DNA of 64,000 nucleotides from Streptomyces sp. PR69 (lineage in GTDB: Bacteria; Actinomycetota; Actinomycetes; Streptomycetales; Streptomycetaceae): assembly GCF_026420845.1 (NCBI RefSeq), contig NZ_JAOWCB010000024.1, forward strand, positions 1-64,000, in the 5' to 3' direction. The position numbers were made by a program, and so were the translations under genes. This document shows, one piece after another, positions 52,155 to 59,695 of this stretch. The notes beneath the pieces were generated by a model. It saw nothing but the letters and a program-made list of their open reading frames with translations. It did not search any database and was not told the origin of the DNA. How positions within the stretch are numbered: position 1 is the first letter of the stretch; each line of letters opens with the position of its first letter.

Positions 52155-52430
52155 GCGCTTTCCTCCTCCCGCGTGCCCGCCCGGCCGCTGGCGCGGACCT
52201 CAAGCACACTTCTTCCCGCCAACGCCCGGGGAAACGCGACGGTTCCCGGGTGTTCCACGGTGTTCCCCTCCCACTGTGCCAGCTCGCGCGGTTTTCGGCG
52301 CGTCCCGCCGGATCGGTCCATTCTCACACCCAGACAAAAGGCGCAACCGGGGGCGCTGACTGCGCACGCCTGTCCGTGTCGCGTAATCTCACGCTCACCT
52401 ACTTCCTCCCGGCTGACCGCGTGGTGCACT

Positions 52431-53120
52431 GTGATCCGTTTCGACAGCGTCTCCAAGAGCTATCCCAAGCAGAACCGTCCCGCTCTGCGCGATGTCTCCC
52501 TTGAGATCGAGAAGGGGGAGTTCGTCTTCCTCGTGGGATCGTCCGGTTCCGGAAAGTCGACCTTTCTGCGCCTCATCCTCCGCGAGGAGCGCGCCAGTCA
52601 CGGGCAGGTCCATGTACTGGGCAAGGACCTCGCCCGGCTGTCCAACTGGAAGGTGCCGCATATGCGCCGCCAGCTGGGCACGGTCTTCCAGGACTTCCGT
52701 CTCCTGCCCAACAAGACCGTCGCGGAGAACGTGGCCTTCGCCCAGGAGGTCATCGGCAAGCCCCGCGGCGAGATCCGCAAGGCCGTCCCCCAGGTCCTCG
52801 ACCTCGTCGGCCTCGGCGGCAAGGAGGGCCGGATGCCCGGCGAGCTCTCCGGCGGTGAGCAGCAGCGCGTCGCGATCGCCCGTGCCTTTGTCAACCGCCC
52901 CATGCTGCTGATCGCGGACGAGCCGACCGGCAACCTGGACCCGCAGACCTCCGTCGGCATCATGAAGCTGCTGGACCGCATCAACCGCACCGGCACCACC
53001 GTGGTGATGGCGACCCACGACCAGAACATCGTCGACCAGATGCGCAAGCGTGTGATCGAGCTCGAAAAGGGCCGTCTCGTACGCGACCAGGCACGCGGCG
53101 TCTACGGCTACCAGCACTGA
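52431..53120 (+). CDS. ftsE: Cell division ATP-binding protein FtsE
   Basis: FtsE is the ATPase of the FtsEX complex, which controls peptidoglycan hydrolases at the septum or cell tip. The GTG at 52431 gives 229 residues. It has Walker A GSSGSGKSTFL, Q-loop FQDFRLLP, ABC signature LSGGEQQRVAIARA, Walker B LLIADEPTGNLD and the His of VMATHDQNIV. The ribosome site is weak. ftsX follows after 9 bases in one operon. Confidence 0.96.
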   Translation: MIRFDSVSKSYPKQNRPALRDVSLEIEKGEFVFLVGSSGSGKSTFLRLILREERASHGQVHVLGKDLARLSNWKVPHMRRQLGTVFQDFRLLPNKTVAENVAFAQEVIGKPRGEIRKAVPQVLDLVGLGGKEGRMPGELSGGEQQRVAIARAFVNRPMLLIADEPTGNLDPQTSVGIMKLLDRINRTGTTVVMATHDQNIVDQMRKRVIELEKGRLVRDQARGVYGYQH

Positions 53121-53129
53121 AAGGACGCC

Positions 53130-54047
53130 ATGCGCGCCCAGTTCGTCCTGTCGGAGATCGGCGTCGGTCTCCGCCGCAATCTCACGATGACCTTCGCCGT
53201 CATCGTCTCCGTGGCCCTGTCGCTCGCCCTCTTCGGCGGTGCGCTGCTCATGCGCGAGCAGGTCAGCACGATGAAGGACTACTGGTACGACAAGGTCAAC
53301 GTCTCCATCTTCCTCTGCAACAAGAACGACGCGGCCACCTCGGACAAGTGCTCCAAGGGCGCCGTCACCGCGGAGCAGAAGAAGCAGATCGAAGACGACC
53401 TCAAGAAGATGAGCATCGTCGAGTCCGTCCACCACGAGTCGGCCGAGGAGGCGTACAAGCACTACCGGGAGCAGTACGGCGACACTCCCATCGCGTCGAC
53501 GATCACCCCGGACCAGATGCAGGAGTCGTTCCGGGTCAAGCTGACGGACCCGGAGAAGTACAAGGTCGTGGCAACGGCCGTGGCCGGCCGGGACGGTGTG
53601 CAGTCGGTCGTCGACCAACGCGGCATCCTGGAGAACCTCTTCAACCTGATGAAGGGCATGAACGTCGCGGCGCTGTTCGTGATGGGCCTGATGCTGGTGA
53701 TCGCCCTGATGCTGATCGTCAACACCGTGCGTGTCTCGGCGTTCAGCCGTCGCCGTGAAACCGGCATCATGAGGCTGGTCGGCGCCTCCAGCTTCTATAT
53801 CCAGATGCCGTTCATCATGGAGGCCGCGTTCGCGGGCCTGCTCGGCGGAGTCGTCGCCTCCGTACTGCTGCTGGCCGGCAGGTATTTCCTGATCGACGGC
53901 GGTCTGGCACTCTCCGAGAAGATGCAGCTGGTGAACTTCATCGGCTGGGACGCGGTGCTGGCGGTGCTGCCGCTGGTGCTGGTCATCGGCCTGCTGATGC
54001 CCGCCCTTGCGGCTGCCATCGCATTGCGCAAGTACCTCAAGGTGTGA
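53130..54047 (+). CDS. ftsX: Cell division protein FtsX
   Basis: The 305-residue membrane partner of FtsE has one N-terminal helix (TMTFAVIVSVALSLALFGGAL), a large extracellular domain (residues about 45-165) with two cysteines (FLCNKND and SDKCSKG) and three C-terminal helices. The conserved cytoplasmic loop is FSRRRETGIMRLVGAS. The extracellular domain would contact a wall hydrolase. The start has AAAGGA 5-8 bases upstream. Confidence 0.96.
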   Translation: MRAQFVLSEIGVGLRRNLTMTFAVIVSVALSLALFGGALLMREQVSTMKDYWYDKVNVSIFLCNKNDAATSDKCSKGAVTAEQKKQIEDDLKKMSIVESVHHESAEEAYKHYREQYGDTPIASTITPDQMQESFRVKLTDPEKYKVVATAVAGRDGVQSVVDQRGILENLFNLMKGMNVAALFVMGLMLVIALMLIVNTVRVSAFSRRRETGIMRLVGASSFYIQMPFIMEAAFAGLLGGVVASVLLLAGRYFLIDGGLALSEKMQLVNFIGWDAVLAVLPLVLVIGLLMPALAAAIALRKYLKV

Positions 54048-54057
54048 CAAGCGCCCC

Positions 54058-54090
54058 TGGCGTCGTACGGCCAACGGCCGTACGGCGCCT
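54058..54090 (+). terminator. Imperfect hairpin downstream of ftsX
   Basis: GGCGTCGTACGGCC pairs with GGCCGTACGGCGCC with one bulge, followed by TTTCGCTT. It lies 11 bases past the ftsX stop and 25 bases before the next start, so termination is probably partial. Confidence 0.6.
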
Positions 54091-54114
54091 TTCGCTTGTC
54101 CTAGACTCAACGCC

Positions 54115-55323
54115 ATGCCGGGCCTGGAGTTCAGCATTCGGCCCCGCCGCATCGGCCGCGGGGCGGCCTTGACGTTGGTGTTCGCGGGAGTCCTCGCCAC
54201 GGCGGCCGCGACCAACGCGCTGCCCCGCGAGGACGCGTCGCCGCCGTCTGGCCCGTCCCGCCCGTCCTCCGCCGCAGGCCCGTCCGCCCCCGGCGCCCGG
54301 GAGGCCGTCGGGCATCTCGACCGCGAGGAGGTGGCGCGCGCCGCCGCGGAGGCGATGGCCGACGGCAAGTCCGGCGTGAAGGCCGCCGAGGAGGTCGTCA
54401 GCCGCAGCGGCGACCGCTGGGGCGCGGTGTACGACAAACGGGAGTACGAGGAGTTCGCCAAGGCCCTCGACGGCGAGTACACCGGCGTCGGGCTGCGGGC
54501 GAGACGCACCCGCGACGGCGGCATCGAGATCGCCAAGGTGCGGCCCGGCGGCCCCGCGGACAAGGCCGGCGTCAGAGCTGGCGACCAGCTGCTCGCCGTG
54601 GACGGCCGTCCCGTCGCCGAGCGGCCCGTCACCGAGGTCACGGCCCTGCTGCGCGGCGGCGACCGCACCTCCGTCGCCCTCGGTCTGGAGCGGGACGGCC
54701 GGAGCTGGACGGAGACCATACAGCGCGCCCGGCTGACCACTCAGACCGTCACCGTCGAGCGGACGGCGGACGCATACGGTGCGGACGGTCTCGTACGGAT
54801 CAAGGTCTCCTCCTTCACGAAGGGCTCGGGCGAGCAGGTTCGCCAGGCCGTCCGCGACGCCCCCGAGGACGCCGGAATCCTGCTCGACCTGCGCGGCAAC
54901 CAGGGCGGGCTGGTCTCCGAGGCCGTCATAGCCGCGTCCGCCTTCCTCGACGGCGGCCTGGTCGCCACCTACGACGTCCATGGAGAGCAGCGGTCCCTGT
55001 ACGCAGAGCACGGCGGCGATGTCGACCGGCCGCTGGTCATCCTCATCGACGGCGGCACCATGAGCGCGGCCGAGCTCCTCACCGGCGCGCTGCGCGACCG
55101 CGGCCGCGCTGTCGCCGTCGGCTCGCAGACCTTCGGCAAGGGCTCGGTGCAGATGCCCAGCGAGCTGCCGGACGGCTCCGTCGCCGAGCTGACCGTCGGC
55201 CACTACCGCACTCCGGCCGGCCAGAGCGTCGACGGCCAGGGCATCACCCCGGACCTGATCGCCACCGAGGAGGCCGAGGAGCGGGCCCGCGCAGTATTGA
55301 GTGGCCTCGGGGGCGGCTCGTAG
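54115..55323 (+). CDS. S41-family C-terminal processing peptidase
   Basis: The 402-residue protease has an N-terminal signal anchor (GAALTLVFAGVLATAAATN, about residues 16-34) and a Pro/Ser-rich linker. A PDZ domain (about 120-205, with YTGVGLRARRT and VRPGGPADKAGVRAGDQLLAVDG) precedes the S41 core. The catalytic dyad is visible: Ser317 in GTMSAAELLTGAL and Lys342 in FGKGSVQMPSEL. It acts outside the membrane. It lies between ftsEX and smpB, a conserved Streptomyces arrangement; the substrate is unknown. Confidence 0.92.
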   Translation: MPGLEFSIRPRRIGRGAALTLVFAGVLATAAATNALPREDASPPSGPSRPSSAAGPSAPGAREAVGHLDREEVARAAAEAMADGKSGVKAAEEVVSRSGDRWGAVYDKREYEEFAKALDGEYTGVGLRARRTRDGGIEIAKVRPGGPADKAGVRAGDQLLAVDGRPVAERPVTEVTALLRGGDRTSVALGLERDGRSWTETIQRARLTTQTVTVERTADAYGADGLVRIKVSSFTKGSGEQVRQAVRDAPEDAGILLDLRGNQGGLVSEAVIAASAFLDGGLVATYDVHGEQRSLYAEHGGDVDRPLVILIDGGTMSAAELLTGALRDRGRAVAVGSQTFGKGSVQMPSELPDGSVAELTVGHYRTPAGQSVDGQGITPDLIATEEAEERARAVLSGLGGGS

Positions 55324-55341
55324 TGCGAAAATGACGGCACT

Positions 55342-55821
55342 ATGGCAAAGGAAAAAGGGCGCAAGCTGATCGCGCAGAACAAGAAGGCGCGGCACGACTA
55401 CCACATCCTCGACACCTACGAGTGCGGTCTCGTGCTGACGGGCACCGAGGTGAAGTCGCTGCGTCAGGGGCGGGCCTCGCTGGCGGACGGGTTCGTCCAG
55501 ATCGACGGCCATGAGGCATGGCTGCACAACGTCCACGTCCCGGAGTACAGCCAGGGCACCTGGACCAACCACAGCGCGCGGCGCAAGCGGAAGCTGCTGA
55601 TGCACCGCGCCGAGATCGACAAGCTGGAGTCCAAGTCACAGGAGACGGGCCACACGATCGTGCCGCTCGCCCTGTACTTCAAGGACGGCCGGGCGAAGGT
55701 CGAGATCGCCCTGGCGAAGGGCAAGAAGGAGTACGACAAGCGCCAGACGCTCCGCGAGAAGCAGGACCGCCGCGAGGCCGAACGCGCGATCTCGGCGGCC
55801 CGCCGCCGCCAGCGGGCCTAG
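55342..55821 (+). CDS. smpB: SsrA-binding protein SmpB
   Basis: SmpB escorts tmRNA to stalled ribosomes in trans-translation. The 159-residue sequence starts MAKEKGRKLIAQNKKARHDY and has the conserved GLVLTGTEVKSLRQGRASL and HNVHVPEYSQG blocks. It ends in a basic helix (TLREKQDRREAERAISAARRRQRA region). It starts 18 bases after the protease gene and lies immediately upstream of ssrA, its RNA partner. Confidence 0.97.
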   Translation: MAKEKGRKLIAQNKKARHDYHILDTYECGLVLTGTEVKSLRQGRASLADGFVQIDGHEAWLHNVHVPEYSQGTWTNHSARRKRKLLMHRAEIDKLESKSQETGHTIVPLALYFKDGRAKVEIALAKGKKEYDKRQTLREKQDRREAERAISAARRRQRA

Positions 55822-55868
55822 ACACCTGCCGCCGGCGGGCCCCGGGCCTGACGCCTGTCGCCGTCAGC

Positions 55869-55895
55869 GGGAATAGGCTGGCATCCGCAGGCGTT
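55869..55895 (+). promoter_or_regulatory. Sigma-R-type promoter of ssrA
   Basis: GGGAAT at 55869-55874 is followed by exactly 18 bases and GTT at 55893-55895, matching the sigma-R (thiol-stress ECF sigma) consensus GGAAT-N18/19-GTT. It lies about 60 bases before the mature tmRNA 5' end. A TACGAT at 55912-55917 may be an additional -10 of a housekeeping promoter. Confidence 0.65.
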
Positions 55896-55953
55896 GGTCA
55901 CGTACGATGACACCTGCACCTCACAGCAGGTGCACACCTTGAAAAATGCACAT

Positions 55954-56323
55954 GGGGATGATCGGTTTCGACAGCGGATGTCGAAGCAGGGGAAGCGTGT
56001 CGAGGAAGCGGCAATGATCTCGTAAACCATATGTCGCAACCAATAATCGCCAACACCAAGCGCGATTCCTTCGCCCTCGCTGCCTAAGTAGCGACCTGCG
56101 AAGTGTCAGCCCGGGGCTGTTCCCGACCCGGATCCTGGCATCAGCTAGGGGACTAAACCTCTAAGCCCGGTCACGGGGCGTAGAGGGAAACCAAACAGTG
56201 ACTGAGCCCGTCGGAGACTTGTTCGCGTGATCTCCGGGGCCGAGAAAATCGCAGCGGACTGCACACGGAGAAGCCCTGGTTCCGCACCGTTGGACGCGGG
56301 TTCGATTCCCGCCATCTCCACCA
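55954..56323 (+). ncRNA. ssrA: Transfer-messenger RNA
   Basis: The 370-base RNA begins GGGGATGATCGGTTTCGAC and ends GGTTCGATTCCCGCCATCTCC-ACCA with CCA encoded. The 5' GGGGAUG pairs with CAUCUCC to form the tRNA-like acceptor stem. The tag reading frame runs from the resume codon GCC at 56049 to TAA at 56085-56087 and encodes ANTKRDSFALAA, with the ALAA end recognised by ClpXP. This tag is shorter than the 16-residue S. coelicolor tag as I recall it. The tRNA-like T-arm GGTTCGATTCC is intact. Confidence 0.97.
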
Positions 56324-56329
56324 TCCCTA

Positions 56330-56375
56330 AAAGGGCCTCTGACCTGCGGAGACGCAATCGGTCAGGGGCCCTTTC
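56330..56375 (+). terminator. ssrA terminator
   Basis: AAAGGGCCTCTGACC pairs with GGTCAGGGGCCCTTTC around a 15-base loop, starting 7 bases after the tmRNA CCA. The stem ends with CCCTTTC. Confidence 0.8.
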
Positions 56376-56420
56376 GCAAACCGGAAATTTCCACGCCCGC
56401 TCAGTCGGCATCACGCCATC

Positions 56421-56789
56421 GGTCCAATCTTCGACGGCCGGGGCATCCGGCTCGCGCCGCCCGCACCGCTCGCGGTGGGCGTCGACGAGTTCCGGCGGAT
56501 GACGGCGAAAACAGGCCACCCCGTGCTCGCGGTGATCGGCTATTCGGCCATCCCGGGCACGGTGCTGCGGCCGCTTGCCGACCCCGTGCCGCTGTCCCCC
56601 GTCTCCCTCGTCTGGCGGCGTGGTCTGCGTCACCCCGGCGTCGACGCGCTCCGCACCGCTGCCGCCGAGCTGGCCGCCGCCGGAAACTGGCTGGTCAGAC
56701 GGGACGCGGACTGGGTGCCCCGGGAGGATGCGGAGGTGCTGGGCGCACCGCCCGGCCCTGGGCTCACAGACGCGTCGTCCGCAGGGTGA
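56421..56789 (+). pseudogene. LysR-type regulator C-terminal fragment
   Basis: An open stretch ending at TGA 56787-56789 encodes about 120 residues including VIGYSAIPGTVLRPLADP, SPVSLVWRRGLRHPGVDALR and AAAELAAAGNWLV. These resemble the C-terminal part of a LysR substrate-binding domain. The helix-turn-helix and most of the effector domain are missing and there is no ribosome site. It lies between the ssrA terminator and narK, and its end overlaps the GlnR-type box. It is probably a decayed gene remnant; a short functional protein is less likely. Confidence 0.55.
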
Positions 56790-56812
56790 GAGCAAGGTTT
56801 CAGACCGGTCAC
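56775..56812 (-). promoter_or_regulatory. GlnR-type box upstream of narK
   Basis: Read on the minus strand: GTGAC (56808-56812), six bases, GAAAC (56797-56801), six bases, CTCAC (56786-56790), six bases, GACGA (56775-56779). This matches the Streptomyces GlnR a-b-a-b pattern with exact 6-base spacings; the last half-site is weak. It is 72-109 bases before the narK start. Confidence 0.65.
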
Positions 56813-56828
56813 CTCCTGGCACGGCGCT

Positions 56829-56843
56829 GAAACGAGCCGTTTC
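56829..56843. promoter_or_regulatory. GAAAC/GTTTC inverted repeat upstream of narK
   Basis: GAAAC and GTTTC flank a 5-base spacer, directly followed by TAGCGT, a possible -10 box. It may be a site for NnaR or another nitrate regulator, or an extra GlnR half-site; the binding protein is not known. Confidence 0.4.
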
Positions 56844-56883
56844 TAGCGTCGTTGCCACGATCCGACACCCGTGGAGGCGTGTG

Positions 56884-58251
56884 ATGGCTGGCCGGTGGAT
56901 TGAGCAGTGGGACCCGGAGGACGAGACCTTCTGGCGGGAGAAGGGCGAGCGCATCGCCCGCCGCAATCTCATCTTCTCCGTGCTCAGTGAGCACATCGGG
57001 TTCTGCGTGTGGAGCCTGTGGTCCGTGATGGTCCTGTTTATGGGACCGGAGTACGGGATCGACCCGGCTGGCAAGTTCTTCCTGATCGCCGTCGGCACCC
57101 TCGTCGGCGCGCTGATCCGTGTGCCGTACGCGTTCGCCGTCGCCCGCTTCGGGGGCCGCAACTGGACGGTCTTCAGCGCGCTGATGCTCCTCGCGCCGAC
57201 GATCGCCGCCTACGCGGTGATGGAGCCGGGCACCTCGTACAGCACGTTTATGGCGGTGGCGGTCCTCACCGGCGTCGGAGGCGGCAACTTCGCCTCCTCC
57301 ATGACCAACATCAACTCCTTCTTCCCGCTGCGCAAGAAGGGCTGGGCGCTCGGCGTCAACGCGGGCGGCGGCAACATCGGCGTGGCCGTGGTGCAGCTGA
57401 TCGGCCTGCTGGTCATCAGCACGGCGGGCGCGACCAACCCGCGCATCGTGCTCGGCGTCTACATCCCGCTGGTCATCCTCTCCGCCGTCTGCGCCGCGCT
57501 GTTCATGGACAACCTCGCGCCGGTCAAGAACGACACCGGGGCCGCCAAGGAGGCCGCCCGCGACGCACACACCTGGATCATGTCGTTCCTCTACATCGGC
57601 ACCTTCGGCTCGTTCATCGGCTACAGCTTCGCCTTCGGCCTCGTCCTGACCACGCAGTTCGGCCGCACCCCCCTGCAGGCCGCCTCGCTCACCTTCATCG
57701 GGCCGCTCCTCGGCTCGCTGATCCGGCCGATCGGCGGACTGCTCGCCGACCGCCTCGGCGGCGCGCGCGTCACGCTGTGGAACTTCCTGCTGATGGCCGC
57801 GGCCACCGGCGTCGTCGTCACCGCCTCGGTGAGCGAGTCGCTTCCCGTCTTCCTTGCCGGCTTTATCGCGCTGTTCGTGCTGACCGGCATCGGCAACGGC
57901 TCCACCTACAAGATGATCCCGGGCATCTTCCAGACCAAGGCACTGGCCAAGGGCCTGACGGGCGAGGCGGCCGCGGCGCACGGACGCCGGCTCTCCGGGG
58001 CGTCGATGGGGCTCATCGGCGCCGCGGGCGCCCTCGGCGGACTCGGCATCAACCTCGCCTTCCGCCAGTCCTTCCTCACCGGCGGCACCGGAACCGCCGC
58101 CTTCGCCGCCTTCCTGGGCTTCTACGCGGTGTGCTCCGTCGTCACCTGGGCGGTATACCTTCGCCGTCCGGCCGCAGTCCAGGCCCCCGCCGGGACCGGT
58201 TCCGAGGCCCCGTCCGAGACGGAGCCGCAGCTCAGCTACGCCAGGGTGTGA
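56884..58251 (+). CDS. narK: Nitrate/nitrite transporter, NarK/NNP family
   Basis: The 455-residue major-facilitator protein starts at the ATG at 56884 with GGAGG 4 bases upstream. It has about 12 membrane helices and the two nitrate-porter signatures: GVGGGNFASSMTNINSFFP near residues 135-153 and GIGNGSTYKMIPGIF near residues 335-349. It probably moves nitrate in or nitrite out for assimilation. It is followed by the nnaR-like regulator on the same strand and preceded by a GlnR-type box. Confidence 0.93.
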   Translation: MAGRWIEQWDPEDETFWREKGERIARRNLIFSVLSEHIGFCVWSLWSVMVLFMGPEYGIDPAGKFFLIAVGTLVGALIRVPYAFAVARFGGRNWTVFSALMLLAPTIAAYAVMEPGTSYSTFMAVAVLTGVGGGNFASSMTNINSFFPLRKKGWALGVNAGGGNIGVAVVQLIGLLVISTAGATNPRIVLGVYIPLVILSAVCAALFMDNLAPVKNDTGAAKEAARDAHTWIMSFLYIGTFGSFIGYSFAFGLVLTTQFGRTPLQAASLTFIGPLLGSLIRPIGGLLADRLGGARVTLWNFLLMAAATGVVVTASVSESLPVFLAGFIALFVLTGIGNGSTYKMIPGIFQTKALAKGLTGEAAAAHGRRLSGASMGLIGAAGALGGLGINLAFRQSFLTGGTGTAAFAAFLGFYAVCSVVTWAVYLRRPAAVQAPAGTGSEAPSETEPQLSYARV

Positions 58252-58274
58252 TCGCTGCCCGCTCGCAGCACTCC

Positions 58275-58330
58275 GTAACCGCAGGGAAATACGGGTGAAC
58301 CGAGCCTGTCACGCACGCTTGACAGGCTCG
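58275..58330 (+). promoter_or_regulatory. GlnR-like half box and inverted repeat upstream of nnaR
   Basis: GTAAC (58275-58279), six bases, GAAAT (58286-58290) resembles one GlnR a-b pair. It is followed by an 11-bp perfect inverted repeat, CGAGCCTGTCA (58301-58311) and TGACAGGCTCG (58320-58330), spaced by 8. The repeat may be a narK attenuating hairpin or an operator for the downstream regulator. It lies 34 bases before the nnaR start. Confidence 0.45.
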
Positions 58331-58363
58331 GTCGACCCATCCGCACACGTGGGGACGAACACG

Positions 58364-59560
58364 ATGCAAGACGACCGCCAGCCAGGCCCCCTCGCGGGGT
58401 TCACCGTCGGAGTCACCGCCGCCCGGCGCGCCGACGAACTCGGCGCGCTGCTGCTCAGGCGCGGCGCCTCCGTCGTCCATGCCCCCGCCCTGCGCATAGT
58501 CCCGCTCGCCGACGACACCGAACTCCTCGCCGCCACCAAAGAGCTGATCGACCACGCCCCGGACGTCGTCGTCGCCACCACCGCCATCGGCTTCCGCGGG
58601 TGGGTGGAGGCGGCCGACGGCTGGGGTCATGGCGAAGCGCTCCTCGACCGGCTGCGCACCGTGGAGCTGCTCGCCCGCGGACCGAAGGTCAAAGGAGCGA
58701 TACGCGCCGCAGGACTGACCGAACACTGGTCTCCAGCTTCCGAATCCATGGCGGAAGTGCTTGATCGGCTGCTCTCCGAAGGAGTGTCGGGCCGGCGGAT
58801 CGCCCTGCAGCTGCACGGTGAGCCGCTGCCCGGCTTTGTGGAGTCGCTGCGGGCCGGCGGCGCGGACGTCGTCCTCATACCCGTCTACCGGTGGATGCCG
58901 CCGCAGGACCTCGCACCGCTGGACCGGCTGCTGGACGCCGCCCTCACCGGGTCGCTGGACGCCATCGCCTTCACCAGCGCACCCGCCGCGGCCTCCCTGC
59001 TCTCCCGCGCCGACGAACGCGGCCAGCTGCATGAACTGCTCGACGCCCTGGACCACGACGTCCTCGCGGCCTGCGTGGGGCCGGTCACCGCGCTGCCGCT
59101 GCAGGCGCGCGGCGTGGACACGGTGCAGCCGCAGCGCTTCCGGCTCGGGCCGCTCGTCCAGCTCATCGGCGTCGAACTGCCCGCACGCGCCCGAGCCCTG
59201 CCCATCGCAGGCCGCCGGGTGGAGATCCGCGGCCATGCCGTCCTGGTCGACGACGAGCTGCGGCCCGTCCCGCCCGCCGGAATGGCGCTGCTGCGCGCGC
59301 TCGCCCGGCGGCCCGGCTGGGTGGTCTCGCGCGCCGACCTGCTCCGCGCGCTGCCGGGCGCGGGGCGCGACGAACACGCCGTGGAGACGGCGATGGCCCG
59401 GCTCCGTACGGCTCTGGGCGCACCCAAGCTCATCCAGACGGTCGTCAAGCGGGGCTACCGGCTGTCCCTTGACCCGGTGTCGGACGGCAAATACGGCGAC
59501 GCCAAATACGGCGACGGCGACTATGCCGACGGCGCCTACGCAGGCACACCAGCCTCTTAG
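58364..59560 (+). CDS. nnaR: HemD-like/winged-helix nitrate assimilation regulator NnaR
   Basis: The 398-residue protein (ATG 58364) couples a uroporphyrinogen-III-synthase-like domain (about residues 10-275: GFTVGVTAARRADELGALL, DALDHDVLAACVGPVTALPL) to an OmpR/PhoB-type winged helix (about 290-375: LRALARRPGWVVSRADLLRALPG and HAVETAMARLRTAL). This architecture and the position after narK match NnaR, known in S. coelicolor as a partner of GlnR for nitrate and nitrite genes. The enzymatic role of the HemD-like part is doubtful; ligand sensing is more likely. A short repetitive tail (KYGDAKYGDGDYADGAY) ends it. Confidence 0.88.
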   Translation: MQDDRQPGPLAGFTVGVTAARRADELGALLLRRGASVVHAPALRIVPLADDTELLAATKELIDHAPDVVVATTAIGFRGWVEAADGWGHGEALLDRLRTVELLARGPKVKGAIRAAGLTEHWSPASESMAEVLDRLLSEGVSGRRIALQLHGEPLPGFVESLRAGGADVVLIPVYRWMPPQDLAPLDRLLDAALTGSLDAIAFTSAPAAASLLSRADERGQLHELLDALDHDVLAACVGPVTALPLQARGVDTVQPQRFRLGPLVQLIGVELPARARALPIAGRRVEIRGHAVLVDDELRPVPPAGMALLRALARRPGWVVSRADLLRALPGAGRDEHAVETAMARLRTALGAPKLIQTVVKRGYRLSLDPVSDGKYGDAKYGDGDYADGAYAGTPAS

Positions 59561-59695
59561 CACCCCTCTGGCGCACGGTTTCCGCCATTTCCGTGTGAAC
59601 TCCCCGTGAGGCGCAACCTGTCACACGCGTTGCGCGTATACGGATGAGGCGCGCTCGACCAGAAGCGCACCCATGACCACAGGGGAGAACCACAT

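Noticed and set aside
55954..56400. Integrated element at the ssrA 3' end
   Set aside because: No duplicated tmRNA 3' end, integrase or excisionase is visible; only a LysR fragment follows.
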